A stretch of 25,978 bases of DNA from a virus: positions 1 through 25,978 of IMG/VR virus record IMGVR_UViG_3300017770_000135, one strand, 5' to 3'. Position 1 is the stretch's first letter; every line of letters begins with the position of its first letter. The translations under genes were made by a program, and so were the position numbers. Positions 15,088-25,800 of the stretch are shown here, piece after piece. The notes under the pieces were generated by a model that searched no databases, had not been told where the DNA came from, and saw nothing but the letters and a program-made list of their open reading frames with translations.

Positions 15088-17205
15088 ATGAAAATTAACA
15101 TAGCATATTATAATAGTTTCTGGGCTAAAAGCGTTAAAGATAGTGATTATGCTCCAAATGTTCCTCAATGGCCAGGTTTACCTTGGTTTGATGGAAGCGC
15201 TAATTATCCTAATACTAATTATCCAGTATATCCGTTTGGCTCGCAAACAAAAACAGCTCCATCTACTGCAGGGAGTTATAATACTACATATCCAGCTTCT
15301 AGCAGAATGTGGTTTATAGAAGAGTCTAGAATAAAAGGTGGTTATAATAATACTTCAATAGACTATGGTGTTAGAGCTTATTTAGTAGATGACAACAAAT
15401 TAGGCTCATTTAAGGGTAATTATTTAATTTATTCTGGGATATTTAACTCTAAGAGTAACTTTAATCAAACTAACGTCTTTTCAAATGCTGAGCCTATAAC
15501 CAGATCTTTAGACCCAGCTTTTGGTGATATACAAAAACTTTACTCTGCAGAAACAAATTTATTAGTTTTTCAAGAATTAAAAACAAGCAAGATATTAGTC
15601 AACAAAAACCAATCTTATAACAACTTAGAAGGTTCAGTTGATAATAATAGAGTTTTAGGTCAGGTAGATCCTTATGCCGGCATGTATGGTATAGGTAGAA
15701 GTCCAGAGTCTTTTGCTTCTTATGCTAATAGAAGATATTTTGTAGACAAAGATAAAGGAGCTGTATTAAGATTATCTCTTGACGGTCACACTGAAATATC
15801 TAATTACGGAATGAGAGACTTTTTTAGAGACTCTTTAAATAATTTAAATGATCAATTTCTTGTTTATAATACTAAAGATAATTCAGGTAGTATTAAAATA
15901 GAAATAGAAATACCACCAAATCCTTTGAGCCCTGATTTATTCGAAGTCCTATTGAAAAATATTGATTGTTGTGACGTTAATCCTGGCTCTATATTATCTC
16001 TAGATGATCCAAGTAACCCTGGAACTTCTATAGAATTAATAAACACTAATACTAATGAGCCAATATACGTTACATCTATAGACTGCGCTACTAATGGAAT
16101 AACTTTATCTAGCGGTAACAACTTAGCTAATATAGACCCAACTCCAGTTACTACATATAATTATGTATGGAATTTGACTACTCCTGGTACTGGCTACATA
16201 ATAGGCACTTCATACACAACAACAACTATAACAGGTAGTGGAAGTGGCGCTATTGTAACTGCAACCGCAACTAATGGAGATGGTAGTGTTATAAATGGAG
16301 AATTTGCAAACGGCTATGTTGCTGGAGACATAATAAGCGTTAACGGTGGTGGTGTAAAAGCAGAACTTACTCTTTCTCTTGTTCCTAATACTGGAGGTTG
16401 GCAATATGTTTATCTACAAAACAATTATAAATCTAAGATTTACGGAGGATATGACATTCACAATGGCAATTACACTATGTCTATGCAAGTTAATTCTGCT
16501 TTAATATCAGATTCTACTACTACTATATCAGGTGATGGTCAATTAAACGACTCTACTAATACTTATAAAACTCTTTCATATGATGAGACTGTTAAAGGTT
16601 GGGTTAGTTTTTACAGTTTTAAACCTACATGGATGGATAGTTTACGTAATGTTTTTATATCTACTTATGAATCAGGTATATATTACCATTATGATCAAAG
16701 TGTGGCTAATAATAGAGGTAAGTTTTACACTCATGATATTGCAGAATCTAATATAACATTTTTATTTAATGCATCGCCTAGTATAAGCAAAACTTTTAAA
16801 ACAGTTTCTTACGAAGGATCTTCAGGATGGCAAGTTTCTTCAATAAAATCAGATTTTGAAGGTATGAATTATTTTAATTCATCTTTCAGTGAAAATCAAG
16901 ACGTTGTAAATAGTGTTAAAAGCTACTTAGAAGGAAGGTACGAATTAAATAATCCAGTAAACACTGGCACTTCAGCAGTTGTTCACCCGTTTGGCCAAGC
17001 TGGTTTTGATAGAAAAGAAAATAAATACGTTGCAAACATAGTGAATAACAGTGTAGCTAGACCTGGAGAGGTTATATTTGGCAATCAAATGTCAGGTATT
17101 AAAGGATTTTTTACTGAAACAAAGTTTGCTGTAGATAATGTTACAGAGCCTGGGGGCATGAAAGAATTGTTTTCTGTAAGTGCTAATTTTGTAAAATCTT
17201 CTTAA
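15088..17205 (+). CDS. Tail structural protein, nozzle partner (705 aa)
   Basis: The 705-residue beta-rich protein is rich in Asn, Tyr and Ser. Landmarks are WFIEESRIKGGYNNTSIDYG and VRAYLVDDN near residues 75-105, YANRRYFVDKDKGAVLRLSL near 213, and KTLSYDETVKGWVSFYSFKP near 490-510. These repeated strand-turn units suggest a beta-propeller or stacked beta sheet. Residues about 290-425 carry a Gly/Thr-rich insert (TPGTGYIIGTSYTTTTITGS, ANGYVAGDIISVNGGG) resembling the insert in the 1268-residue protein. A DCCDVNPG pair of cysteines begins it. The gene lies five bases after the previous stop. I suspect that the two proteins together correspond to a single nozzle assembly, with this one more distal. 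A tail-tip or receptor-proximal role is also possible. No depolymerase or lysin motif was recognised. Confidence 0.6.
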   Translation: MKINIAYYNSFWAKSVKDSDYAPNVPQWPGLPWFDGSANYPNTNYPVYPFGSQTKTAPSTAGSYNTTYPASSRMWFIEESRIKGGYNNTSIDYGVRAYLVDDNKLGSFKGNYLIYSGIFNSKSNFNQTNVFSNAEPITRSLDPAFGDIQKLYSAETNLLVFQELKTSKILVNKNQSYNNLEGSVDNNRVLGQVDPYAGMYGIGRSPESFASYANRRYFVDKDKGAVLRLSLDGHTEISNYGMRDFFRDSLNNLNDQFLVYNTKDNSGSIKIEIEIPPNPLSPDLFEVLLKNIDCCDVNPGSILSLDDPSNPGTSIELINTNTNEPIYVTSIDCATNGITLSSGNNLANIDPTPVTTYNYVWNLTTPGTGYIIGTSYTTTTITGSGSGAIVTATATNGDGSVINGEFANGYVAGDIISVNGGGVKAELTLSLVPNTGGWQYVYLQNNYKSKIYGGYDIHNGNYTMSMQVNSALISDSTTTISGDGQLNDSTNTYKTLSYDETVKGWVSFYSFKPTWMDSLRNVFISTYESGIYYHYDQSVANNRGKFYTHDIAESNITFLFNASPSISKTFKTVSYEGSSGWQVSSIKSDFEGMNYFNSSFSENQDVVNSVKSYLEGRYELNNPVNTGTSAVVHPFGQAGFDRKENKYVANIVNNSVARPGEVIFGNQMSGIKGFFTETKFAVDNVTEPGGMKELFSVSANFVKSS

Positions 17206-17234
17206 ATATAAAATAAATAATTTAAAAAAATACT

Positions 17235-17897
17235 ATGCCAATACCTTTAATAATCCCTATAATAGCGGTCGGTGCTCAGTTAACCAACGGTATTATAGCA
17301 AATGGAAAAGCTAATCAAGCAAAAAACGACGCTAAAACTTTAGCAGATAACATAACTACATTAGAAAATAATAGAACACCTATTATAAACCCTTATGAAA
17401 ATGCTAAGGACATGTCAAGTATGCTTTCTAATCCTTATGCAAATATAGGCGTTGCTACTCAATCGGCACAGATGGAAGCTGAAGAAGCTGATATTGCTCT
17501 AGCTAATACTTTAGATGCTGTAAGAGCTGGTGGTTTTGGATCTGGTGGGGCAACTGCTTTAGCTCAAGCCGCTTCTAAAAGTAAAAGAAATATTTCAGCT
17601 GATATACAGAAGCAAGAAGCTGCTAACAATAAATTAAGAGCAGATGGAGAGGCTAATTTGCAAAACCAAATAATGAATGAAAAAATAAGAATGCAAGGTT
17701 TAGATGCTGCTGGAAAAGAATTTATGTATAAAGAACAAAACGCAAGAGATGAGCAGCAGTTAAATAGAGCTCAAGCGTTGTACGATAATGAAAAAGCTCA
17801 AGAAATGCAATATAGAGCAGACACAGTTAATGCTTTCTCAGGTGCAGCTAGTAGTTTAACATCTTTTGGCATGGCGCCTGCAGGTACTTTTGGATAA
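17235..17897 (+). CDS. Internal virion / cargo protein (220 aa)
   Basis: The protein opens with a hydrophobic segment (IPLIIPIIAVGAQLTNGIIA, residues 3-22) and continues as one long Ala/Gln/Glu-rich helical region. The most striking stretch is DIALANTLDAVRAGGFGSGG followed by ATALAQAASKSKRNISADIQ (residues about 85-125), a Gly hinge inside helices that I recall from ejection or cargo proteins of short-tailed phages. In position and composition it resembles T7 gp14-type internal proteins, which insert in the host outer membrane after ejection. That comparison is functional inference, not homology seen here. The hydrophobic N-terminus could be a membrane-insertion segment and does not look like a cleavable signal peptide. 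It is followed by two larger probable cargo proteins. Confidence 0.62.
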   Translation: MPIPLIIPIIAVGAQLTNGIIANGKANQAKNDAKTLADNITTLENNRTPIINPYENAKDMSSMLSNPYANIGVATQSAQMEAEEADIALANTLDAVRAGGFGSGGATALAQAASKSKRNISADIQKQEAANNKLRADGEANLQNQIMNEKIRMQGLDAAGKEFMYKEQNARDEQQLNRAQALYDNEKAQEMQYRADTVNAFSGAASSLTSFGMAPAGTFG

Positions 17898-17920
17898 AAG
17901 TATAATTTAAATAATTAATT

Positions 17921-19831
17921 ATGGGATCATACACACAACCTAGTCAAGTGCTAGACGAAACACATTCGAACATAAATAAAGGTTTTGCTCAAATAGAAAC
18001 AGATATAGCTAATAAATTAAAAGCTAATAGATTACAAGCTATAGAAGATCAAAAACTTTTAGAAAAACAAAGAATAGAGAGATCAAAACTAGACTTAAAA
18101 AGACAAAAAGATCTTAACCGCCTAAAAGGAGAAGAAAGAGATGCTGGAATAAACGTAGTTCATTCAGTAGAAGGCGCGGTTGTTGGTGAAGAAGAAGGCT
18201 ACTCAAACATAAGAATAAATGGTAACATTGTAAAAGTTAAAAGATCAAATGTAGTAAAAGCTCAAGAATTAAGAGAGAAAAGTAAAAATACAACTGATAA
18301 AGAAGAGCAAAAAAAAATTAGAGAAGAGTTACTTAAACTAGATGAAGAAACTGGTATTGATGTAATGAGTTTTGATATTAACGAAGACGATTTTGGTGGC
18401 ATACAATTTGGTATAGAAGAAGATTTAAATTATTTATACAAGCAGCTTGCACAACACGAGCCAAACAGTGCTGAGTATGAGTTTACTGTAGGATTAATAG
18501 AGCAAGTTTTAGATGAAGCTCCTGTTTTAGTAAGTCTACTTAACAAGACAACAGAAAATAACGCTTCTGCTTACAACTTGAATGGCGAATTACTCAAACC
18601 TGAAAGAGGTATAAATGGAATATTACTAGATGATGGAGCCCCTAACTTTGAGTTAAGAGCAGAAGTTAGCAAACACATTATATTCGGAACTAAACAAGGT
18701 AGATTTTCTTATGAATCAGTAGGTAATCAACCTACTAAGCAAGGTCAGTTTTCAGGATCTTCATATATACTATATACAGCAGAAAATGGTGAGACACTTA
18801 AAATAGGTTATGATGAATATAAAAAGTTAGTTGAAGATGGCGGTGGCTTAATAGGCACTACAAATGGTGAGCCGTACAATAAAGCAATTAAAAAAATATG
18901 GGATCAAAATAAGAATGCTTATAAAAAGTTATCAGATAAAAGTATTAATACGTCTACTCAAAATCAAGGAGATAGAAAAGTTACTATTAGAGAGACTGTA
19001 CAAAGCTTTGATAACGCTAACGCTAACTTAGAAGCATCAATAACTGACTTTGTGTACAACGGTGGTATGAACAATGTTGAAGGCAAAATACCTGGATACA
19101 ATTACGCACAAAACTTTTGGCAAATGTCAGGTGGTCCAGATGGTAGTGAAGAGATGAGGGTCTGGAACAATAGTGATGAGCAAAAGAAAAGATTAGCTAC
19201 TTTATTAACGGAAAACATCAAAAGAGAGTACGCTAACGAAACTAACATAACTAGCTACAATATAACCAATAAAGAATACAACAATGAACAAGAACAAGAA
19301 TCTACTGCTATATTGACAGAAGGTTTACTATTAGATGCTGAAATATCTGAAAAGTATTTTAAATCTAAAAATTCATTAGATAATAATAACAAAGCTGAAT
19401 ATGGTTATCAGGATATAAGAGATAATTACAAAACTTTATCAAACAATGGTTTTAGAGGAGCTGCAGCTATGTTAACTGATTTAGACACAAGTAATAAAAA
19501 AACTTACAGATCTGGAGCTGATATGAATACACAGCTTGTTAAAGATAATAATTACAAACTTTTAGACGAAAACGGTAATCCTGTAATGCAAGCAGACCCT
19601 AGTAAATTATATGTAGACATAGGTAATAATAATACTTATCTAGAACTAAACGTAACCGATTTTCCTTCTTTAATAAACGAAGTTAAAAATGCTAGAGGAA
19701 CAAAAAAATCAGTTCACGAAAAGGCAATAAAAAAAATAAATACTGAAACACCTATTGATGAAACATCAGAAGTTAAAAAAGGTGATGAAGAACAATTTAA
19801 TGTAATAGAAATAGCTGACCAATTTGCGTAA
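17921..19831 (+). CDS. Probable internal cargo protein (636 aa)
   Basis: The 636-residue protein has no family I can name. Residues about 15-140 are charged helices and probable coiled coil (NKLKANRLQAIEDQKLLEKQ, RIERSKLDLKRQKDLNRLKG). A mixed domain follows, with acidic segments (FDINEDDFGGIQFGIEEDLN) and Asn-rich loops. The C-terminal 40 residues are Lys/Glu-rich. It has no signal peptide, no transmembrane segment and no visible catalytic signature. It sits between the 220-residue hydrophobic-start protein and the giant protein; in short-tailed phages such trios are often ejected with the DNA. Its stop codon shares one base with the next start (TAATATG, stop 19829-19831, ATG 19833 after one intervening base), which suggests coupled translation. 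The cargo assignment is contextual. Confidence 0.55.
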   Translation: MGSYTQPSQVLDETHSNINKGFAQIETDIANKLKANRLQAIEDQKLLEKQRIERSKLDLKRQKDLNRLKGEERDAGINVVHSVEGAVVGEEEGYSNIRINGNIVKVKRSNVVKAQELREKSKNTTDKEEQKKIREELLKLDEETGIDVMSFDINEDDFGGIQFGIEEDLNYLYKQLAQHEPNSAEYEFTVGLIEQVLDEAPVLVSLLNKTTENNASAYNLNGELLKPERGINGILLDDGAPNFELRAEVSKHIIFGTKQGRFSYESVGNQPTKQGQFSGSSYILYTAENGETLKIGYDEYKKLVEDGGGLIGTTNGEPYNKAIKKIWDQNKNAYKKLSDKSINTSTQNQGDRKVTIRETVQSFDNANANLEASITDFVYNGGMNNVEGKIPGYNYAQNFWQMSGGPDGSEEMRVWNNSDEQKKRLATLLTENIKREYANETNITSYNITNKEYNNEQEQESTAILTEGLLLDAEISEKYFKSKNSLDNNNKAEYGYQDIRDNYKTLSNNGFRGAAAMLTDLDTSNKKTYRSGADMNTQLVKDNNYKLLDENGNPVMQADPSKLYVDIGNNNTYLELNVTDFPSLINEVKNARGTKKSVHEKAIKKINTETPIDETSEVKKGDEEQFNVIEIADQFA

Positions 19832-19832
19832 T

Positions 19833-22800
19833 ATGAATTATAGATTTAAAGGAACAGATTATACTGAAGACCAAATGAGCGAAGTAGCTGGTGTAAAAGG
19901 CTACACTTTAGATGAGTTAATATCTAAAAACCCTCAAATAGAAATTATAAATGAGAAAGAAGACGATGTATTAGAACCTCTTGACTTAGGAAAGGAAGTT
20001 GAAGTGGAAAAGCCTGCGCCTGTCGAGATTGCCCCAGCTGCGACAGAGATAAAAAGCGATGGGGTTTCCAAGCCGGAAGATACTTCATTGGAATTAGAAA
20101 AGAATAAAAAAGTTGAACCTGTAAAAGTAGAGGAAAAGCCTAAAGTTGATAATTTAATATATCCTGAAGCTACCAATACTAAAGAACTTGAAAAAGCTTT
20201 TGAAAAAGAATACAACGTCAAGTATAAAAACATTCAAAAAGCTGTAGACGCAGATGTTTTAAAAGCAGATCAAAACTTTAAAAATGAATTAGACAAGTAC
20301 TTTTCAGAAGGCATAGACAAATATAAAGCTGTAAATGAAGACGGTACAGAATACCTTAATTTTAATCTTTTAGAAAGAGACGCTTATAATAGCGCTGTTG
20401 AAAAATACAAAAAAGAAATAGAAAACATAAACACTACATATAGTAAAGACAAGTTAAATGACTACGTTGAAAGATACAACTCTTTTTTAGGTGAAGAATC
20501 TAGAAAACAACTAGACCAGCTATTAGTAGACACAGAGAAAGGCAAACAAGATCTTATAGATTTTGAAAAGAAATTATACTTTAGATACAATAAAGATGGT
20601 GAGCTATTAGGTATACACAATTATGATAGTATATATCAAACATACGTAGCTCCTAAGAGACTTAAATACGAAGAATATGTAAGTATACCAGGAAACGAAA
20701 ACAAAACAAGGAAAGAGTATAAAAAAACATCTAACGTATTGCCATCTTATGACAGCGTAGAAGACTACGTAGAGCAATATAACAAGTGGAAGAACTGGGG
20801 TCAAGGATATATGGTAGAGTCTAGAAAAGAAAATTTACTACCTGAACTTGTTGTAGAAACAACCACTAAAAAATCTGATATTAACAATCGTGTAGATTAT
20901 TGGAATAATGAATTTTCTGGACCTGCTCAAGCTATATTCAACGATTTTGACGATAATACTGCTGCTAGAATATTAAAAAATTTACTACCAGAAACTTTTG
21001 ATGTAAGTCCTTATAATCCTTTAAAAAACCAAATATCTATAACTAATACCAAGACAGATGAATCTTATGTTATTGATGTGTTTGCTGATGGTAAAAAAGC
21101 TATAGCTAAAAGTCAATCTAGTGAACTAGCTGGTTGGTTAGCCGCTAACACAACTAATGAAGACATAGACTTAACAAATAAAAGAAAAGAGGATCTCAAT
21201 AAGTTTTTACTAAAAGCTCAGTCTGAGTCTGCGTATGATGCAAATGGAGATTTAACTGGAGGTTTAAATGTAGAATCAAAAAGATTACCTTTTACTAGTG
21301 AGTATTCTGCGAGCCCTGTCTCTGATTTAAATGACTTTAGTGTAGACATGTCATTGTTTGCTGTTAAAAAAACTCCTGCTTATAGTAGACAGGCTATGGG
21401 TACTATCACTGGTATGAAAGTGCAAGAAGAAGTTACTACGCCAGACAGGCAGAGAAAAGCTCAACAAGCATCTTTTAATGCTTTTATACAGACTGTTTCT
21501 TCAAATGGTAAACCAATAGGTGTGTCAGGAGAAATAAACTATTCTACTATGCCTACTTATGAGCAAAGTTTGAAAACTACCAATAAGCTCATGGATCAAA
21601 AAATGCCAATTGATTCTTACACAGAGATACCTAGTACTTATCAAGCTAGCCCAACATCTAGTCCAAAAGAAAAGCAAATAATAGAATATTCTAAACAAAA
21701 CAAAGAAGCACTGTTTTATTATGACAAATCAAATGGTGAGAAAGTTTTGTTTGATACTAAAAAATGGAGTGAAGAAAACGATGGTAAAAACTTTACTGAA
21801 TTTATAAGTAGAAAAGCTGTAAATGAAATAATAGTACCTCAAGATTTAATTGAAGAAGAAAAATCTGTTTTTGAAAAAGCTATAGGTATGGATTTCTTAG
21901 GAGATCAAGATTTAAATAAGCAAGCTAAAATTATATTAGCAAATATAAATGTAAACAAAAAAGTTAAAAACGAAATAGCTTCTACTAAGTATATTCAAAA
22001 AACTCTTGAAAATAAATTAAAAAATACTACTTTTTATAATGTAGAAACTGCACAAGCAATTTTAAATATTCCAGGATATGAAGTAGAAATGAGAGAAGGA
22101 GAAGATATTGTTGAAGTAGAGACTAATTATGGTGAAAAAGTTTTAGCACCTAAGTGGATTTTTGATAACGCTAAGCTAGAGACTACTAACTTTTTATCTT
22201 CAATTGAAGCGTATAAAGAAAACAACGAAGCACAAAGTAAACTTATTGATGTTTCAGAAAAAGCTGAAGATAAATGGGATATATATAGGTTAAACTATAG
22301 TGATACAGAGGCTAATCTTCAAAACTTTGCACTATCAACAGGTGATTTTTTAAACTCAGCATTGTATGGAGGCGTTAAATACTTATCACCTTTTGGATGG
22401 GCCATGACCGCTTTATCAGCTAAAGCTGGAGTGCAAGATCCTCTTACAGATTTAATGTTAGGTTTTAAAGATTATGGAGATAAACAAAGGTCTTATTACA
22501 ATGCCCCTCCTGAATTTGGAAAGTTTAAAACTGCAGCTGAATTTGGAAGTTGGTTTTTTAACATGGCAGGGACTCAAGTTCCTCAATATGCAACCATGCT
22601 ATTTAGCGGTGGTAGCGCTTCTTTGCCTCTTATATTCATGGGTGCTTCTGCTACTGGTTCTACTGATTTAGATTTTAGAAGAGAAGTTATAAGTGGTACA
22701 AAAGATTACAATGAATTTGGAATAATGTGGAGAGCTGTATTATCAGGTGGCTCTGAAGCTTTGTTTGCAGGTTTACCTACTTGGAAAATTCTTAATAAAG

Positions 22801-25800
22801 GTAAGAGTTTAGTTTCTGGTTTAGGCGGTGATGCTACATCAAAGTTTTTTAAAGGAGGTAAAGATTATTTAAGAGCTCAAGTACCTGGAATTATTAAAGA
22901 TACTTCTGTAGATGCTGGTTTTGAAGTTGTGAATGGTGTTGTTCAAAATTTACTAGCTGGAAGACCTAGCACTCAAGGCTTAGGCGAAATAGCAGCTACA
23001 AGCATATTGATGACTGGTCCTGTTAGCACTCTGTCCCCAACATACTATGCTTTAACCACTAAAGATTTCATAGGTGGAAACTTAAAACAAAGCATAAATG
23101 AAAACACTTGGAAAATAAACCAAATAGAACAGCAGAATAAATCTTATTTTAAAAGCATACAAAAATTCATGAAAGCCGCTACTTTAAGAGCTGGCACTAG
23201 TGATGGTAGGTTTGCAAAGCAAAAGGTTCAAGAGCTTAAGAATAAAATACTAGAAAACGTTAATATTAAAATTAATTTAGAAACAGACGTTAAGTCTGAC
23301 TATAAAACACTAGATAATTTATTTAAAAACAAAGGTGTAAATCCAGCTGGAAGTGCTAATTATAATTTCATGCTTAATGAATTAGTAAAACTAAAGTCTT
23401 CTGCTAAAGAAATAAACCTAAACAACAACTTAACCGCTTCTCAAAAAACAGATTTACTTGATAAGGTTAATGCGCAATATGTAGCTATTGACCAAGCTAA
23501 AGAAAAATACTTAGATCCAAAAACTTATGGAGATGCTTGGTATGCTTTAAAAGGAGCTGGCATATTTGATTTAAAAGCTAAAAGACAATACAAGGAGTAT
23601 ATTAGTAAAGCCACTCAAAACCTACAAGAATCTGGTGTTACTAATGATAACATGACAAATGAAAAGATAGAACAAGAAGCTAGACTTCTTTATCATGATA
23701 AAATAGCAGAAGATCAATTAGCTAAAGATAAGAAAGTAAGACCAGAACTAAAAGTTGCAAGAACACTTGAAGAGGCTAAAAATATAATAAATTCTAGTGA
23801 AACTTTAAGTGAAGATCAAAAGAAAAATTTAATAAGCAAGCTTGAAAAAGGAACTCAAAATGGATTTACTATAGATGAATTTGAGTTTGCTTATAAACCT
23901 AATATGGTTAAAAATAGTATGTTCCATACTGGAAGCCACGAAATATCTCACTATTCATCTGCAGAATTAATTACAAGAAACCCACAAGCTTTCAAAGGTT
24001 TTGCTGATCAACTAGTTTCTTTTATGGAGACTGATCATGCAGAGCTTTTAGAGTACGCAAAACAAGTTAATGCTAATTTATTTAAAGACGGTAAGTACGA
24101 TCCTGAAGAAGTAATAGCTACATTTATAGAACTAGTAGGAGCTGACAAAATAAAAATGAATAAAAATGGTAATGTACCTGCTTTACTAGGTTTTTTGTTT
24201 AATAAAAGTTTAAATAATGCTAGTGAAGGAGAATACAATATACCTTTTAATGGACAAGATGATATTGTTAATTGGTTTATTGGCCTTGGTAAAGCTTTAA
24301 CAAACGGTGATGTTACAGTTGGTAAATATACTGATCTATTAGCTGGTGCATTAGATATAGATTTAGAAACTGGAAAAGTAATTCCAATAACTGATCAAAC
24401 TTCTAAGCTTGCAGCTAGCGAAGCTAGTGTTAGTTCTTCTGAAACTACTCTACTTGAAGCCATTAACAACTTACTACCTGAAGATATAGATACTAAAGAA
24501 AAGTATGATAACTTTATAAGAGATGAAAGAAAAGCAAAGCCAGTTGTAGACGCGTTAAACAAGCCAGGTGGAGCTATAAATAATTATATAAGATCTAAAC
24601 AGGTTAGTCCAGAAGAAGGCAACGAGATGATACAAAACACGTTGTTTAGGTTGTTTAATTTTAACCCTGAAGAAACTAGAGCAGACGGCAGTATAGTAGG
24701 TCCTGAAGCTTTTGGTGAAAGAATATTTTCTGATACTAGATTTGCCTCAATGGACGCTAGAAAAAAGCTAGCTAAAGAAGCAGAGAAGAAGAAACAAGAA
24801 GACAGAATAGATAGTGAAGAAGCAAAACAGGTAGCTGCTAAAGATGACACTACTCCTGTTAATACAGCTAAAGACAAAGTAACTCCTAAATCAAAAATAC
24901 CTAAAGAGTTTCCAGAAGTATTTGATAAAGAAATTAAAAAAGAGTTTGAAACAGCTGGACTAGAAATATACGAAAGTGATATTCCAGATATATCTAAAAA
25001 AGAATTTAAATCTGTTATTACTGAACTTTTTAGAGGTAAACTAACTAAAAAAGTAAAAGATAAACTAGGAACTGGAAAAAACTACAGTTTTGTAGTTAAA
25101 AAAATGGCTCCTATGATGAAGGATCTTTTACCTATACAATGGTTTGTTAGATTAGAATCTCAAACAAAACCTGAAGATAGAATATTTACTAAACCTCCAA
25201 CGCGTTTGACTAAGCAGACTGAAATTGACGCCGCTATTTTAGACGAAAAAGTATATGCAGAAAATATAGCTCAAGGAGTTAATGTATATGAGTTTAAAGA
25301 TTTTAAACCAAAAGAGCTTATTGATTATTTATTACCTCCTTTAAAAATAACAAGTGCTAAAACAGGTAAAGAAGTAAGAAGTGGACTTAGAGGTAATAGA
25401 AAAACTACATTTGCAGAAGGTTTAACAGATAGACTAGGTAGAGATGTGTCTCCTTCTTCAGCTGAAGCAGTAGGTAAAACACCTAAAGAAATAGCAGAAA
25501 TAAGTAGAAAGCTACAAGTAGATCCTAGAATTAAGTTTAGTGAAGTTCATAATGATATAAGAAAAGCATACGGCGGACAGTTAGAGTATTTTGATGCAGG
25601 TAATTATAAGGAAGCTGCTAAAAGTGTTAATAAAGTTAGAGATTTTGTTGTTGACGTGTTAGCACCTATATTAGGCGGTGACGTATATAATTTAATAGAT
25701 TCAAATAATCTTGCTCCTATAGGTAACAGATGGTTTAAAAACGTTGGAAGAGGATTGTTTATGGGAGATGTTTTTCCTATGAGCAAAAAAAATATAGATC

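Noticed and set aside
19934-20233. A 99-codon antisense frame opposite the start of the giant gene
   Set aside because: It is a Ser/Phe-rich translation, typical of the reverse of a Glu/Lys-rich segment, with no start context. The same holds for the other antisense frames in the window.
24405-24440. Local CTAGC/GCTAG palindromes in the giant gene
   Set aside because: The stems are only about five bases and lie within Ala/Ser codons. There is no sign of an attachment or protein-binding site.
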